From Rheum nobile (taxonomy: Eukaryota; Streptophyta; Magnoliopsida; Caryophyllales; Polygonaceae), in the NCBI GenBank assembly GCA_027886185.1, contig WOAB01000232.1, forward strand, positions 1,736,001-1,800,000: a stretch of DNA of 64,000 bases, given 5' to 3'. Below, in pieces: positions 22,490 to 35,329 of this stretch. Both the position numbers and the translations under genes were made by a program. Below the pieces are notes generated by a model. It was not told the origin of the DNA, searched no databases, and saw nothing but the letters and a program-made list of their open reading frames with translations. Each line of letters opens with the position of its first letter. Position 1 is the first letter of the stretch.

Positions 22490-23650
22490 TCCGTTGAATG
22501 GGTCATATTGTCCAAAACCATCCCTTTAAATCGATATTACCGGAAATCACTCATGTTTTACACGCCGTTAAACAATCGCCATCCTACCCCTGACTCCGTC
22601 AGAATTGTCGCCAACACGCGTGCACGCGCTATTTAAGGGGTTATATAACCCTCTTATTCTAAATTTAAATAAAAGGATAAAAAGTAAACAAAATGAAAAA
22701 TGAAATAGAAAATTGTATTGTTGTCTGTCTTCTTCCCCAGCCAATCTCACAATCAACCCACTCCAGTAATCCACAATCCACCAACCACACCACCGAACAA
22801 GCATCCTCAACATCGCACCGTCGCCTTTTCTGTCGTTGGAGTCGTTCCCGTTTTCGCACAAGTCACCTTCGTATCCTTGTTCTCCGTCCGCTGCCCAAGC
22901 TCCTCCTCCTGCATTGCTAGAGCACGCCTCCTCCTCAACTTCTATGGCGTCGCTCGCTGAGAGCCCATCTCGTCTCCTCTCGTTGAGCTACTATATGTAT
23001 TAGGTGTGTTTGTGAAAAGCCCTAATTGAATTTCCAGATCTAAGACCTCAATTTTTAGTTCACAAAAATCAACTCGTTTGATAAATTAGGTCAAATTGAT
23101 GTTCAGTGGTTCTAATTTTGTTATTTTTGTGCGAATTAGTGCTCAGTGGTTCGAATTTTATTAGTTTATGCCATTGATGAAGCTTGAACTGGATGAACTT
23201 TGTTATTTTCTCCATTGATGAAGCTTAGGGAGGAATTAGTGTTCAATGGTTCGAATTTTTGTTACTTTCTGCTAGTGATTGGCTAAAATTTAGAGGATTT
23301 CCATTTCCATTTCAATGTGCTAATGTCTCTTGAATTTTACACTTGGGTTGAATCTTGGGTTGAATTTTGCAGCTTCATTAATTTGAGGTGATTTTTTGTT
23401 GATATGTGCTGGAACCATGAATTGGGAAAAAAGACCCAAATTTTAAGTTTTTTTATTTTACTTTTTTACTAATTTCTTTGAAATTTTATTTCACATTTAA
23501 TATTCAAAAAAAGACTCGTGGGATCAAAATTAACGGATTTCAAACGAAGTTAGGGGCAGAGTGGCGATTGTTTAACGGCTTGTGAAACACGGGTGGTTTC
23601 CGGTAATATCGATTTAAAAGGGTGATTTTGGACAATATGGTCCATTCAAG
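22490..23650. mobile_element. TIR DNA element, about 1.2 kb
   Basis: Left end 22490-22610 and right end 23543-23650 are inverted repeats of about 110 bp. Both contain AAATCGATATTACCGGAAA and CCGTTAAACAATCGCCA in mirrored order. The interior has a C-rich block (22735-22960) and AT-rich DNA with a thrice-repeated word like AGTGGTTCGAATTTT, but no recognised transposase. Long TIRs suggest a Mutator-like non-autonomous element; the superfamily is a guess. Confidence 0.7.
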
Positions 23651-25921
23651 TTGATCGAGAGTGCAATCTCTTCTAATATTTCCTTTCCTATATATATATA
23701 TCATCTCGTGATCGATCTAAAACTTTAGCTTGATGCATTGTGAAGTTGTGTAGGCTAAATTAGTGGAACATACAAACATGTGTTTGTAGAAAACAAGATA
23801 ACACCAATAATCCAGGTATATATGGAAACACATGAATCATGCATTAGAAATTTAACATTGAACCTAATGGTGTAAACAATAAAAATAGTTGGTGCTATAA
23901 TTTTTACAACTAGAGAGGGTCTGCAAGTGTTTGATGATAGAGGTCTTGGAAGAGGCGCTAGTGATAATATGCAACTATAACACTTTTTGACCATATTAAC
24001 CACCATTTTTGTGCATAAATCATACATTTACATGATCATTTTAGGATATTTATGTTTGTTTGTGCGGATATCTACTCTCTTATTGCTTTTGGTTTTGTAG
24101 GTGCAATTCTGGAGTTCTTTCAAGGACAAATAGATTCTAAACGACTATAGTTGGAGCTAAGAAGAGCCAAAGGGATGCCAAACTGAAGATTCAATGGAGA
24201 AAACAGTGTTTCACAAGCCATACAAGCAAGTGGAGCACTCCTTTCCATCTAAAAATGTCAAGAATGCCTTCATAGGACGTGACATGGGGTGTCAGTGCCC
24301 CTCAGCATGGCCATGTCTACATCTATGGTTGTTGGTTCTATTCAGTTTCAGCCTTCGAGCATCTAGAATTCTATTTCTCAAGCTCCAAGAATGATTCCTA
24401 ATCCTATATATGCACCGAGGAATATGGGTGTCGGTCATGGTGTAAGTTCAAGTGGTGGTTCTGGTAGTTCAGGTGGTTTCGATGGTTCTGGTGGTTCCGG
24501 GAGCCAAGACAACTAAATGGTAATTTATTTGATAGTTGAAATATGTGATGAACTTGGTGACGATAGTTGTTCTTGTTCGTAGTGGTAAGTAGTATTTGGC
24601 TTTTGGTACTGAGTTGGTACTTGGCTTATTTGGTAAGAATCTTGGATGGTGCAACTTTGAATTAGAAGAGGATATGTGGTATGAGAAATTTGTTTTAGTA
24701 TTTGGCTTTGGAGAAAAACAAGATATGACTTTGTTTTAGTAGAATTTTGCGACTTTTTGGTTAGTAGTATTTATGTAAGGTAATAAAAGTGGCATGAACA
24801 TGATTAAGTATGCAACTTTACACCTTTTTGGTTATGTTGTTATAGTAAGCAACTTTTTTGGTTATATCAACATATGTAAGGCATGATGACGTGGGCATGT
24901 ATTTTGCTTATCCGGTTCAATCCATTTATGTAATGGAAATTACTCCGTACTATGGAATGTAAGTACGTTGTTTTTATATTATATATTTATATCCATTTTT
25001 TATTTTTATTTGTTGTTACATTAAAATTATAATGGAAATGAGAGCTACAATAGTTGTCCAAGCTATGATAAATTGTATACTATATGGATAAGATATATTA
25101 AATATGTACACCAATATCTAAATAAATACTAATAAAATAATTTAATATGACTATCCGTTACAAAGACGGCCTCAAAGTTTGTGTAGGAGGTTTAAGGGTT
25201 AGTCATAAAAATAGTCACGAGTTGTTGTTGCCTATTGTCATGGTTTTAGATGAAATTAGTTATGACTATCAGTCACCACATATAGTCACAAATTATTGTG
25301 GCAAATAAGTATAAATATTGTGTCACTGATTATTATAGCTAATGATAACATTATTTTGTGTCAAACATTTGCCACAACATATAGCCTCGGTGTGTCAGAT
25401 TTGTGTCTATTAAAGTGACTAATTCCATTTCGTGTTCCTCACCCATGAATTTTGTGGCTATATTGCTGCAAGTTTTGTTGCTATTTTGGTGGCTATTCGA
25501 GTTGCTTTTTTGTAATGACACACCAAAAGTCTAGACAAAAACTTTGTTATTTGATTTTGACATAGTCACTCCATGTTGAATAGCATGCCCATGCAACTCT
25601 CAAGATTCATTGTTTTGTGCCATAGATGGTCGCAACTGTGAAAGTTGGCCGCATTTGGTCAAATCGGGTGGATTTGGAAATGGAGTCTTGCGATTAGCTG
25701 TTGGTGACAAAGTATTGCCAATGTTTGTGAGTTCAACGGTGAAGTTGGAGGTTGCTGACACATCGAAATATCCACTAGCAGTGACTTCAACACATCAAGG
25801 TCTTGCTTAAATTGGCGAGAGTTTTCCTCTAATTGTTGTGCGTGACTGAGTCACATCTCTTCCAATTGGCGATTCATCTCGATCAACAATTGAGTGCGTG
25901 TTTCGGCCATGGTTTCACATC
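23651..25921. other. Intergenic DNA with a possible CACTA-like relic
   Basis: No supported gene. 24436-24505 is a GGTGGTTC-rich low-complexity run. 25140-25522 is dense in GTGACTA/AGTCAC-type words in both orientations and closes with TTTTTTGTAATGAC, which recalls the subterminal repeats and CACTACAA-type end of En/Spm elements. I found no matching other end. Confidence 0.35.
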
Positions 25922-27085
25922 GTAAGACCCCCGACTTATGTCGATAGTGCCACACGCCAGTGACCTCAGACCGTAAAGTCCAAAGCCACCCTAGGATTTA
26001 ATCGAAATAATTAAGCTTAAAATAAACAAATACACATTAAATAATAATAAAAGAGTAAATAGCGGAAGACTTTTAAACGAACTCAATTTGTTATTAAAAT
26101 TCCTCTCATAAAATGAGAAGGACGGTATACAACAAAGTGAACTTACAGTGGAAGACTTTTGAAATTACAACGGGAGACATACAATAAACCCTAATACATG
26201 ACTAGTAATACACCTTGTTAAGAATATTAAATTGATACTAAACTCTTTCAAATAATATAACTTTAGGTCACAACCTTCAACTGCAAGCCTTCGTCTTTTA
26301 TCAGTTACTTCGAATCGTCGGAGACCAATCTCTGATGTGTTGTATAGGACGGATGACAACTACCAACCATGCAAGGAATAGAACTGGTTGGTTAGTTTAA
26401 TGAAAGACTATGCAAGGGTGAAAACAGATTGATTGTCGTAGTCGTATATAATCACTACCCTTGTTTCTTGAATAAAACTCGGAGAACGGTATATGACTAT
26501 AAACTTCTACCGAAAAGAATGAATAGGAATGCTTAAAGAGAAGACTCCAAAGAATTGAGTCTTATGAGAAATTATATGAATTTGTTTGGGGACATTATAT
26601 TATTACACAAAGTTTTAAAATATCTCGTTGCATATTTGGGTCCTCAACCAACCTCACTGAGTAATGCGAATCCAGATTGAAAAGGAGACTTACTTTAGAC
26701 AAGAGACCAAGCGGGTTCCACGTTGTACTTCTCGCCCGAGGGTATATTAATTATGTGCAAAATGGAACTTATCTTATTTAATTCCAAAACACACATTTAT
26801 GTTAAAACTTTTAATCCATACCAATCTCGCAATGAGATATATAACATGGGACGAATCCCAAATTTCGGCACTAGCTAAGTGTACCACCACTTATATAAAA
26901 TAAGGGTAGGTCATGACCAAAAGTATTAGGGCATTTATCCTCCTAATACCAAGTTATACAGAAACGGCTAAACCTCGCAAGGTAGCGTTCCTACGAATAC
27001 TCGTGCTAAACCAACATTTATAATTCCACACCAATGCACAACAAGTAACACAAATTATTATCTAGCAACCCTATAATAATAATAT
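25922..27085 (-). repeat. Old truncated LTR, same family as the solo LTR at 39810-42289
   Basis: GTAAGACCCCCGACTTATGT at the left is the reverse complement (with changes) of the LTR end at 42270-42289. Homology continues through GCCACACGCCAGTGACCTCA to about 27085 (TCTAGCAA...TATAATAAT), matching about 41000-42289. The promoter half of the LTR is absent. Divergence is much greater than in the young elements. Confidence 0.8.
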
Positions 27086-27585
27086 ATTAGTTGAATACCC
27101 ATGCCAAGCATGGGATTGGTGTTATTAAAAATAAAAATTATTTTTATTAAATGTTGTTACAAAAACAACGAGTAATTAAAATTTTAAGTAGTTTATTTTT
27201 TTAAGTAGCTCATAAGGAGATATTTTACATTTATGTTTTAAAATTTTAATCATCTAAAGCATAAGGATGAATGAGATAGGTTTAGATAGTGTTCCCAAAT
27301 TTTATTGAAATTTTTAATTTGTGACTTATTAAAATTTGATATATTGATAAAGAAACATCACTCTAAACTAAGGACACTATGCTTTATTTTCAAAGTCGTA
27401 CTCAAACTATGTAAAAAAAGACACATATATTAATTTTATTATTATGCTATATAAAGAAAGAGAATACACATTTAAAATCTAATATAATTGTAGATTGATT
27501 ATATCATATCTTTAGAATAATTTATTTGAAATACTATAAGTATATCGGTCGTGGAATTTTAACATTTAATCATTAATGTATTTCA
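27086..27585. other. AT-rich DNA, no gene seen
   Basis: Homopolymer-rich intergenic sequence between the old LTR and the gypsy LTR. Confidence 0.5.
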
Positions 27586-28165
27586 TGATACTATGATGAA
27601 GGATCATCCGAGGTCTCACCTAAGGTGCCCATAAGAGGAGATGGTCCACTCACAAGAGCTCAAGCCAAGCGCATGCAAGAGGAGCTAGAGAACTTGGCAA
27701 GCCTTCATGTCTCAAGGAAACCCGCCCTAGTTGAGGACTTTACCGAGCCTATGCTAAGGACCTTGGTGACCTTTCAAGCCAAACCATCATTGCTTGAGTG
27801 AAGGCCGTGTGGGCCAGCCAAACACTTGTTTTATTTGCTTTGTTTTAAGTATGTTTTGGACACCTTGTTGGGCTTGTTTTAGCATGTTATTTTAGGCTTC
27901 ATGAGCCTCCTTCTTGTGATGTTTGGATTCGTCCATTGGTGTGTAAGATTGTACAAGGTTGGGTTGGTTGTGCATTTGGTTTGGTTCTTGGCTTCTTCGA
28001 GTGCCAAGGGTTTCTCCATTGTCATCTCCGGTTCTACCTCCTATCCTTTGTTGTTTTGCTCATTTTCAGATTTCTAACCTCTTGTTGTTTCTTCTCTTCT
28101 TGCTTTCGTCTTTAACCGAGTCACTTGGCGTCAAGATCGGGCAACCCACGGTTAACCCCGCATCA
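27586..28165 (+). repeat. 5' LTR of the CRM-like element, containing the pol end
   Basis: It starts TGATAC and ends GCATCA (imperfect inverted ends), with the primer site 3 bp later. The first third is an open frame (27594-27801: EGSSEVSPKVPIRGDGPLTR then AQAKRMQEELENL, stop TGA at 27799), which looks like the C-terminal tail of chromovirus pol. The LTR start is inferred; if the LTR began at 27799 instead, the ORF would be leftover from a neighbouring copy. Confidence 0.65.
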
Positions 28166-28168
28166 AAG

Positions 28169-28180
28169 TGGTATCAGAGC
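28169..28180 (+). promoter_or_regulatory. Primer-binding site (initiator-Met tRNA)
   Basis: TGGTATCAGAGC, three bases after the LTR end CATCA. Confidence 0.88.
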
Positions 28181-29380
28181 TCCGGTTCGACGCCAAGCCA
28201 CCACCTCAGCTGAGCCACCCTCTCGGTTAGTCCGTTGAGTCTTCTTACCATTTCGTCTTCTTGCCGATTTCATTGGCTTCTTTTTGTGTCTTCTTTGTGT
28301 TGTGTTTTCTTGCGTTGTTGTGTCTAGTTTGTCATTACTTGTGCTTGTGTATGTGTGGACTTGTTCGCCGCCAACTTGTCGCCACCACCCTTTCTGCCAC
28401 CACCCAACCGCCACCTACAAACACCTCTCCACAACACCATCATCTACAACCAAAACCCAGCTACAAACCCCTAAACCCACCTACAATCTGCCCCCAAAAC
28501 CCAGCTACAATCTGCCCCCAAAGAACCCAGCTACAGCCGCTTACAAGGCTGTACAAAGTCAGCTACCCACCCCTCCAAAAGTTGCAGACAAAAGTCACCT
28601 ACCTACTCTTGTACTATCTTTTCTTCTAAATCAAAAGTCAAAAAAGAAAAAGAAGAGCACCCACCTATTATATTTGTATTATTATTGATGTACGTGTATT
28701 TACAAAAAAAAAATCAGAAAAGAAAAGAAAGAAAAACAGAATTCAAAAAAAAATGAAGGGGAAGACGTGTGCATGTAGTTCATGGTTTCAAATTTCTTAA
28801 GTGTTGTGCTCTTACATTGCTATGTCCAAGTGTTCTTGATCTCTACAAGCCCAGCTCAAGCTTGATTCCATACTCAACTCGCCACTCACTTCATATCATT
28901 GACAATTTGTCCACAAGTTCATGAGTATTGGTAATGCAAGTTAGTTGTGAAATTGCTTTATTGAGTCTCCTAAACACATTTCCTTTGTGTCTTTGAGTGT
29001 CTTCTCTTGTTGTTTTGAGTCCATTCGTGTGCTCTCTTATTGTGTTTTGGTTCGTTGTTTAAGCCCTTGTTTTCTGTCGTGCTTGAGCCCAATTGTGTGT
29101 CTTCTTTTGAGTCCATTTCCAAGCTTCCATACACACATTTTAGCTCAACCAAACTGCCGCGCACCACATTTTAAGTCCAAGAGCTACCCACTAGCGGGTT
29201 AGTGTTGTCTAAGCTCACCAAGGCTCATGTGAAGTTTTTGTCCCACTCAAGGCAACTACACTTCCCAAAAGCTTGCATCGACATCAACAAGAGAGTGAGC
29301 GATCAAACACACGAGAGTAAACACTTGTGAGGATGTTTTGATTTCACTAACTCTAACTTGTTTCTTGGAGTTTGTTGATC
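28181..29380 (+). mobile_element. Leader of the CRM-like element
   Basis: A 1.2-kb untranslated leader. 28380-28600 is C/A-rich with repeated CCAGCTACAA and CTACAATCTGCCCCCAAA words, giving long spurious ORFs with Pro/Thr-rich translations. No domain seen. Confidence 0.6.
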
Positions 29381-30985
29381 ATGTCAAGAAGTCCATCACA
29401 TGAAGGAGGGTCCGACACCGTGCTACCCGAGTTGTTCAACATGCTTAAGGCAATGTCGGACAACATTACTATCTTGACCAATCGGATGGTGGCCTTGGAG
29501 ACAAGAGTGCCCGCAGCCGCGCCTCTTGGCACCCCAGCCGAGCATGTAGCCGCGCCTCTTGGCACCCAAACTGAGGAGGGAGGCCCTTCCAACACTATGC
29601 CCCTCTACACGCGTCGAGTGCCTATAGCCCCCAACTCTCCCCGGCATAGAGATAGATACTATGCTCCTAACCATTTTAATGGATTTCAGGGATCTCTAAG
29701 GGAGCCAAGGCATGCCTATCATGAGGAGCCAAGGCGTGCCTATGAAGAGGAAGAGGAGCTAGAAGATGAAGAATGGGAGCAAGTGCCACATCGAGGCTTC
29801 CAAGGAAGGAGAGGCCGAGAGCAAGATGGCATAGGCAAGATCAAGGTGAAGATCCCATCCTTTGAAGGAAAGTGTGATCTGGATGTCTACATGGAATAGG
29901 AGACCAAGATTGAACAAATATGGAGTTTCCATAACTTTCCCGAGCACAAAAAGGTACAACTCGCAGCCCTTGAATTCAATGGTTATGCACTAATATGGTG
30001 GGATAACCTTGTGAAAGAAAGGAGGCGAGCCCTAGATCCAGTCGTGGCCACTTGGGAGCAAATGAAGGCCTTGATGAGAGCTTGCTTTGTGCCTCAACAT
30101 CACACACACGAGCTAAGGCAAAGGCTAGAATATTTGAGGCAAGGATCCATGAGTGCCGAAGAGACCTACAATGCTATGCAACTTGCAATGGTTAGGGCCA
30201 ATGTAATTGAAGATGAAAAAACCACCATGGCTAGGTATCTTCGTATTCTCAATTCTTATTTGGCTAATGAAGTAGACTTGTATCCCTATGCTTCCATGAC
30301 AGAATTGCTACACTTAGCCATCAAAATTGAAAGAAAAACTAAGGCTAGGAACCAAGGAGGAAGAGTGACAAGTGGAATGCCCAACTCTTGGAGGAATCCT
30401 ACTCAAAATCGAAGCTACCAACCTTATGGAAGAGATCCATATCAAGCAAAGGACAAGGGACAATCATCAAATCCTCATTTTGAGCAAGGAGGGCCAGGGA
30501 GGAGTGCTCAGCCAAGCCCCTCCACGCCAAGCCTAAGGCAGCCAGCTGTGGCTCCTAATGCCCCCAAAGGGAGTGCTCCTAACCCTTCTTCTAGAGCTAG
30601 AGATATCACATGTTTTAAATGCCAAGGTAGAGGTCATATGATGAAGGATTGTCCTAATAAGAGAACACTCATGATTAATCACCTAGGGCAATATAAATCC
30701 GAGTCAGAATGTGATGAAAATTATGCTTGTGATGATGATGTTAATGTGCATGAAACTGATTTTGATGATGAGAAGGGAATTGAATATGAGCATGGTGAAT
30801 CATTGATTTCTAGGAGAACTTTGCATGTGAAACCGGCTCCATGTGATGATAATCAAAGAGAAAATCTTTTCCATACTCATTGTCTAGTTAAAGGCAAGGT
30901 GTGCAACATGATAATAGATGGAGGGAGTTGTTGTAATATAGCTAGCACCGAGTTAGTTAGTAAATTGCAACTTTTTACATTTTAT
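29381..30985 (+). pseudogene. Gypsy Gag and start of protease
   Basis: ATG at 29381 (MSRSPSHEGG). The Gag core begins KIKVKIPSFEGK; an in-frame TAG at 29897-29899 stands where sister elements have Trp (LEW). After it come WWDNLVKERRRAL, the retrotransposon gag domain (LEYLRQGSMSAEETYN, MTELLHLAIKIERK) and the CCHC knuckle CFKCQGRGHMMKDC (about 30610-30651). The protease active-site region IDGGSCCNIAST (about 30916) precedes a +1 frameshift near 30980. The stop and shift mean no full polyprotein can be made. Confidence 0.88.
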
Positions 30986-33900
30986 TTACCCTAGGCCTTA
31001 TAAATTGCAATGGATGAATGATTGTGGTGAATTGAAAGTTAGCAAGCAAGTTAATGTGACTATAACATTAGGACATTATGAAGATACTATTTTATGTGAT
31101 GTAGTGCCTATGCAAGCTTGTCATGTCTTACTTGGTCGTCCATGGCAATATGATAGGAAGGTTATGCATGATGGTTTTACTAACCGCCATTCCTGTACTT
31201 TTCATGGTAAAAATGATGTGCTCAAACCTATGACACCATCTCAGGTTACGGATGAGTATGAGAAGAAAAGAAATAAGGAAATGGAAGATGAGAGAGTGAA
31301 GAAGGGAAAGGCTCTACAAAAACAGCCCACATCCAAGCCGAGCCAAACCCTTAGCATCCAGTCCCCTACCGTCCTCTTAGCTTCTAAGAGAGAGCTTAAG
31401 GTTGAGTTTCTAGACCCGGATACCACACTTATGTTATTGTGCAAGGAGCTTAGCATGTTGAGTGATGATCTTAAGGCCACCCTTCCTCCCCTTATTCAGT
31501 CCATACTTGATGAGTTCCATGATGTTTTCCCGGAGGAGATACCACCTGACCTACCCCCTATTCGTGGCATAGAACACCAAATAGATCTCATTCCCGGAGC
31601 CACATTGCCTAATAGGCCAGCCTATAGGATGAACCCTAAGGAAACCCATGAGATCCAAACCCAAGTTAAGGAGTTGTTAGACAAGGGCTATGTGAGAGAG
31701 AGTCTTAGTCCTTGTGCCGTGCCCGTGCTTTTAGTGCCTAAGAAAGATGGCTCATGGAGAATGTGTGTGGATTGTAGAGCCATCAACAACATCACGGTCA
31801 AATACCGTCATCCCATCCCTCGCCTAGATGACATGTTAGATGAGCTATATGGCGCCATAATCTTTTCCAAGATAGACCTTAAGAGTGGCTACCATCAAAT
31901 TAGGATGAAGGAAGGAGATGAGTGGAAAACCGCTTTTAAGACTAAGTTTGGTCTTTATGAATGGTTGGTCATGCCTTTTGAGCTAACTAATGCCCTAGTA
32001 CTTTCATGCGCTTGATGAACCATGTGCTTAGACATTATATAGGGAAGTTTGTTGTTGTGTATTTTGATGACATACTTGTGTACAGCCGCTCCCTAGAAGA
32101 CCATGAAGCTCATTTAAGGGAAGTTTTCTCTACTCTTCGTGTAGAGCACTTGTATGCTAATCTTAAGAAATGTGAGTTGTGCACTAATAGTGTTACTTTT
32201 CTTGGCTTTGTAGTGAACTCACAAGGATTGCAAGTGGGTGAGAACAAGATCCAAGCCATTCAAGAGTGGCAAACACCAACCTCTATTGGCCAAGTGAGGA
32301 GCTTCCATGGATTAGCTAGCTTCTACCGGCGGTTTGTCAAGGATTTCAGCACCATCGCAACCCCCTTGACCGAGATCACCAAGAAGCATAGCCCATTCAA
32401 ATGGGGAGACACACAAGAAAGAGAATTCAACACCTTGAAGGAGAAGCTGACCCAAGCACCATTGCTAGCTCTCCCGGATTTCAACCGCCCCTTTGAAGTG
32501 GAGTGTGATGCTTCGGGCATAGGCATAGGCATAGGAGGAGTTCTCATGCAAGAAGATAAACCTATTGCCTACTTCTCTGAAAAATTGAAAGGTGCATGTC
32601 TTAATTACTCGACGTATGATAAAGAGTTGTATGCTTTGTTTCGAGTGCTTAAGACTTGGCAACACTACCTATGGCCTAGAGAATTTATTTTGCATACTGA
32701 TCATGAGTCTTTGAAGCATTTTAAGAGTCAAGATAAATTGGATAGGCGCCATGGTAGATGGATGAAATTCATTGAAACATTTCCTTATGTGATTAAGTAC
32801 AAGAAAGGAAAAGATAATATTGTTGTTGATGCTCTTTCTAGGATACATGTTTTGTTGACCACATTAGACTCTAGAGTGCTAGGAGTTGCATACTTATAAG
32901 AGTTTTATGTGGATGATGCTGATTTTTGTGATGTTTATAAGCAATGTGTGCTAAAAGGTTCATTAGATAAGTATTACTTGTTTGATGGATTCTTGTTCAA
33001 AGTTGATAAAGTGTGCATACCTCGTTGTTCCCTTCGGTTGTTACTTGTTGAAGAAGCCCATAGGGGTGGATTAATGGGTCATTTTGGGAGGGACAAAACA
33101 TATCACATGATGCATACTCATTTCTTTTGGCCACATATGCTTAGGGATATTGAGCACCTAGTTAAGAGATGTTTGGATTGTTTGAAGGCCAAGTCTAAAT
33201 TGAAGCCCCATGGATTGTACATCCCTTTACCCATTCCTACAGCCCCTTGGGAGGACATATCAATGGATTTTATTATAGGATTGCCTAGGACTAAGGAGGG
33301 GAGAGATTTGATCTTTGTGGTAGTTGATCGTTTCTCTAAGATGGCGCATTTCATAGCTTGCCATAAGATCGATGATGCACCCAATGTAGCTAGCCTATTC
33401 TTTAGGGAAATAGTAAGGTTGCATGGTGTACCTAAGACTATAGTAAGTGACCGAGATGTCAAGTTCCTTAGCTCATTTTGGAAGACACTTTGGAGCAAGC
33501 TAGGAACTAGGTTATTGTTCTCTACCTCTAGTCATCCCCAAATCGACGGTCAAACGGAGGTGACTAATAGAACCTTAACTACAATTCTTAAAGCCATTAT
33601 TAGGAAGAATCTTAAGGCTTGTGAGGAAGCTTTGCCACATGTAGAGTTTGCTTATAATAAGACAGTCCATTCCTTTACACAATTGACTCCCTTTGAATGT
33701 GTTTATGGTATGAATCCTTTAACCCCACTTGATCTTACTCCCTTCCCCATGAAGGAGCGAGAAAGCTTTGATGCAGGTAAGCATTTGGATTTCATCAAGG
33801 AGCTGCATGAGCGCACAAGGAACAAGCTTCATGCCAAGGCGGAGCACAACGCAGCCAAGGCCTACAAAGGGCGTCGCCGCTTGGTGTTTCAACCCGAAGA

Positions 33901-34052
33901 TCTTGTATGGGTACATTTGAGGAAGAAGCGTTTTCCCGAGAAGCGCAAATCCAAGCTTTCGCCAAGAGGAGATGGACCTTTCAAAGTGCTATACCGTGTT
34001 GGAGACAATGCATATGTCTTGGAGCTACCGGATGATTATGGAGTTAGCCTGA
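30986..34052 (+). pseudogene. Gypsy pol: protease end, RT, RNase H, integrase
   Basis: After the frameshift: protease end (HVLLGRPWQYDRKVMHDG), RT palm (LLDKGYVRESLSPCAVPVLL, RHPIPRLDDMLDEL, KIDLKSGYHQIR), a second frameshift near 31997, catalytic VVYFDDILVYS, and RNase H (FEVECDASGIGIG, IAYFSEKL, LHTDHESL). A TAA at 32897-32899 precedes integrase: the zinc-binding block H-x3-H...C-x2-C (HRGGLMGH, RCLDCLKAK) and the core with MDFIIGLP, VSDRDVKF and GQTEVTNR. The C-terminal domain (LVWVHLRKKRFPEKRKSKL) is cut by the neighbour at GVS. All catalytic residues looked for are present, so decay is recent relative to the family's origin. Confidence 0.9.
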
Positions 34053-34770
34053 TGTGACCTTGTCCGATGGAAAGACCACAAATCATTGTCAAGGATCGCT
34101 TGAATGCATATTGGGGCAAAACAACTCTTCGGAAAGGGGATGGAAGTGTTCGGCAGGCTTGGGGGTGTTCGGAAACACTGTGGACTGGCGGCGGAAGACG
34201 GGTGGTGATGGTGTAGAAGCGGCAGAGCAGTGGTGGTGCGTGCGGCGGGCGTGAGGAGGGAGGAAGAGGCGGCAGCTGTCTAGGGTTTGTGGGGAGACAA
34301 GAACTAGGGTTAGTTCTTGTTGCGGGATTGCGGAAAGTAACTTGATAGTTGGGTAACCGAATTAACGCGCCAGGATAGTTCGACTAGGAACGCGTTAATT
34401 TTGTGACGTCAGGGCCCAGGTTTTCAGGAGATTACTGGACTGGAAATCAAAGCTCTATTTCGACGTAACTGAAATGAAATACAATAGTTCCTATTTATAC
34501 TAGAGAGTGGGCCTAATGGGTCGGACTCTCTAGTTACTAAATCTGGCAGCCCATTTAACATAAATGGAAACCACCCAGACATAGCAGCTACTAAAAATAG
34601 AAATACTGTAAATAGAAAGTACTAAGGAAGTAATGTCTCAAAACCGTAAGAACTAGAAATAGAAAGTCTCTTAAATCTAGGTCGGGGTAGATGTAGCTGT
34701 AGAGGAGTCTCAAGGCGGATGTCTCATGGCGTCTTCCTCCTCTATAGCTGACATGGAGGGCAGGGTCACA
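34053..34770 (-). repeat. 3' LTR of the minus-strand gypsy element
   Basis: 718 bp with TGTGACC at one end and GGTCACA at the other. A minus-strand TATA box TATAAATAGG lies at about 34492-34500. The first ~65 bp on the plus strand match 42603-42664. Confidence 0.85.
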
Positions 34771-34786
34771 TCACCCTCCCCCACTT

Positions 34787-35120
34787 GGTTGTGAAGTTTC
34801 CCCGCTTCACCCTCATCAGGCTCAGGCTCAACATATAGTGCTAGATCAGCGACGTTGAACGTCAGCTGTACCCCATACTTGTCCGAGAGCTCGAGCTGGA
34901 AGGCATCGTCGCCAATGGCCTTGACGACGCTGAGGGGACCATCACCCCGGTGGTCGAACTTAGACTTGCGGACGGAAGGGAATTGCTCCTTCCGCAAGTG
35001 AAGCCAAACCAAGTTGCCCGGGGTGAAGATCAAACGTCACCTGCCCTTGTTCTTCTGGGTTGAGTACTGCAGCGCGCGCCGCTCCTGCTGTGTGCATGTC
35101 GTCCATCCTTGCAACCCTTG
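34787..35120 (-). pseudogene. Gypsy integrase C-terminal domain remnant
   Basis: LVWLHLRKEQFPSVRKSKFD and HRGDGPLSVVKAIGDDAFQL then LSDKYGVQLTFNVADLALY, aligned by eye to LVWVHLRKKRFPEKRKSKL of the plus-strand element. A tail rich in Glu and Asp follows. The catalytic core and RT are absent: upstream of about 35120 the sequence joins the protease-RT linker within about 210 bp. Confidence 0.85.
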
Positions 35121-35329
35121 ATAGTGCCTGTCTACCCGCAAGTCTTGGAAAAAAAGACAGAAAACTCGGCGAAAGGGCAGGCTCTGAAAGAGTAGTGGGA
35201 CAAGGAATAGAACTATCAAGGAAACTTGCCTGGAGGATGTACACAGAGTAGCGATATGCGCTCACAGGTGCCACGCAGAGGCGAAGCAGAAGGCACATTG
35301 CCGCCTAGACCGGGAGCTCATTTGCCTGT

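Larger units (their letters stand above)
27586..34052 (+). mobile_element. Ty3/gypsy chromovirus, CRM-like, 3' end lost
   Basis: 5' LTR 27586-28165, primer site 28169-28180, a 1.2-kb leader and gag-pol 29381-34052. The body stops inside the pol C-terminus (LELPDDYGVS), where the LTR of an opposite-strand gypsy element begins. RT words such as VRSFHGLASFYRRFVKDFS and the Gag pattern fit the CRM/centromeric chromovirus clade. Decay: a Trp-to-stop in gag, two frameshifts and another stop in pol. Confidence 0.88.

Noticed and set aside
22352..22960. Small genes near the TIR element
   Set aside because: Overlapping short frames spanning a transposon end; no domain.
25140..25522. Firm call of an En/Spm (CACTA) element
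   Set aside because: Subterminal-like words and one end-like sequence only; no second terminus or transposase.
28284..28688. Pro/Thr-rich ORFs of 122-134 codons
   Set aside because: They sit in the C/A-rich gypsy leader, overlap in two frames and have no domain.
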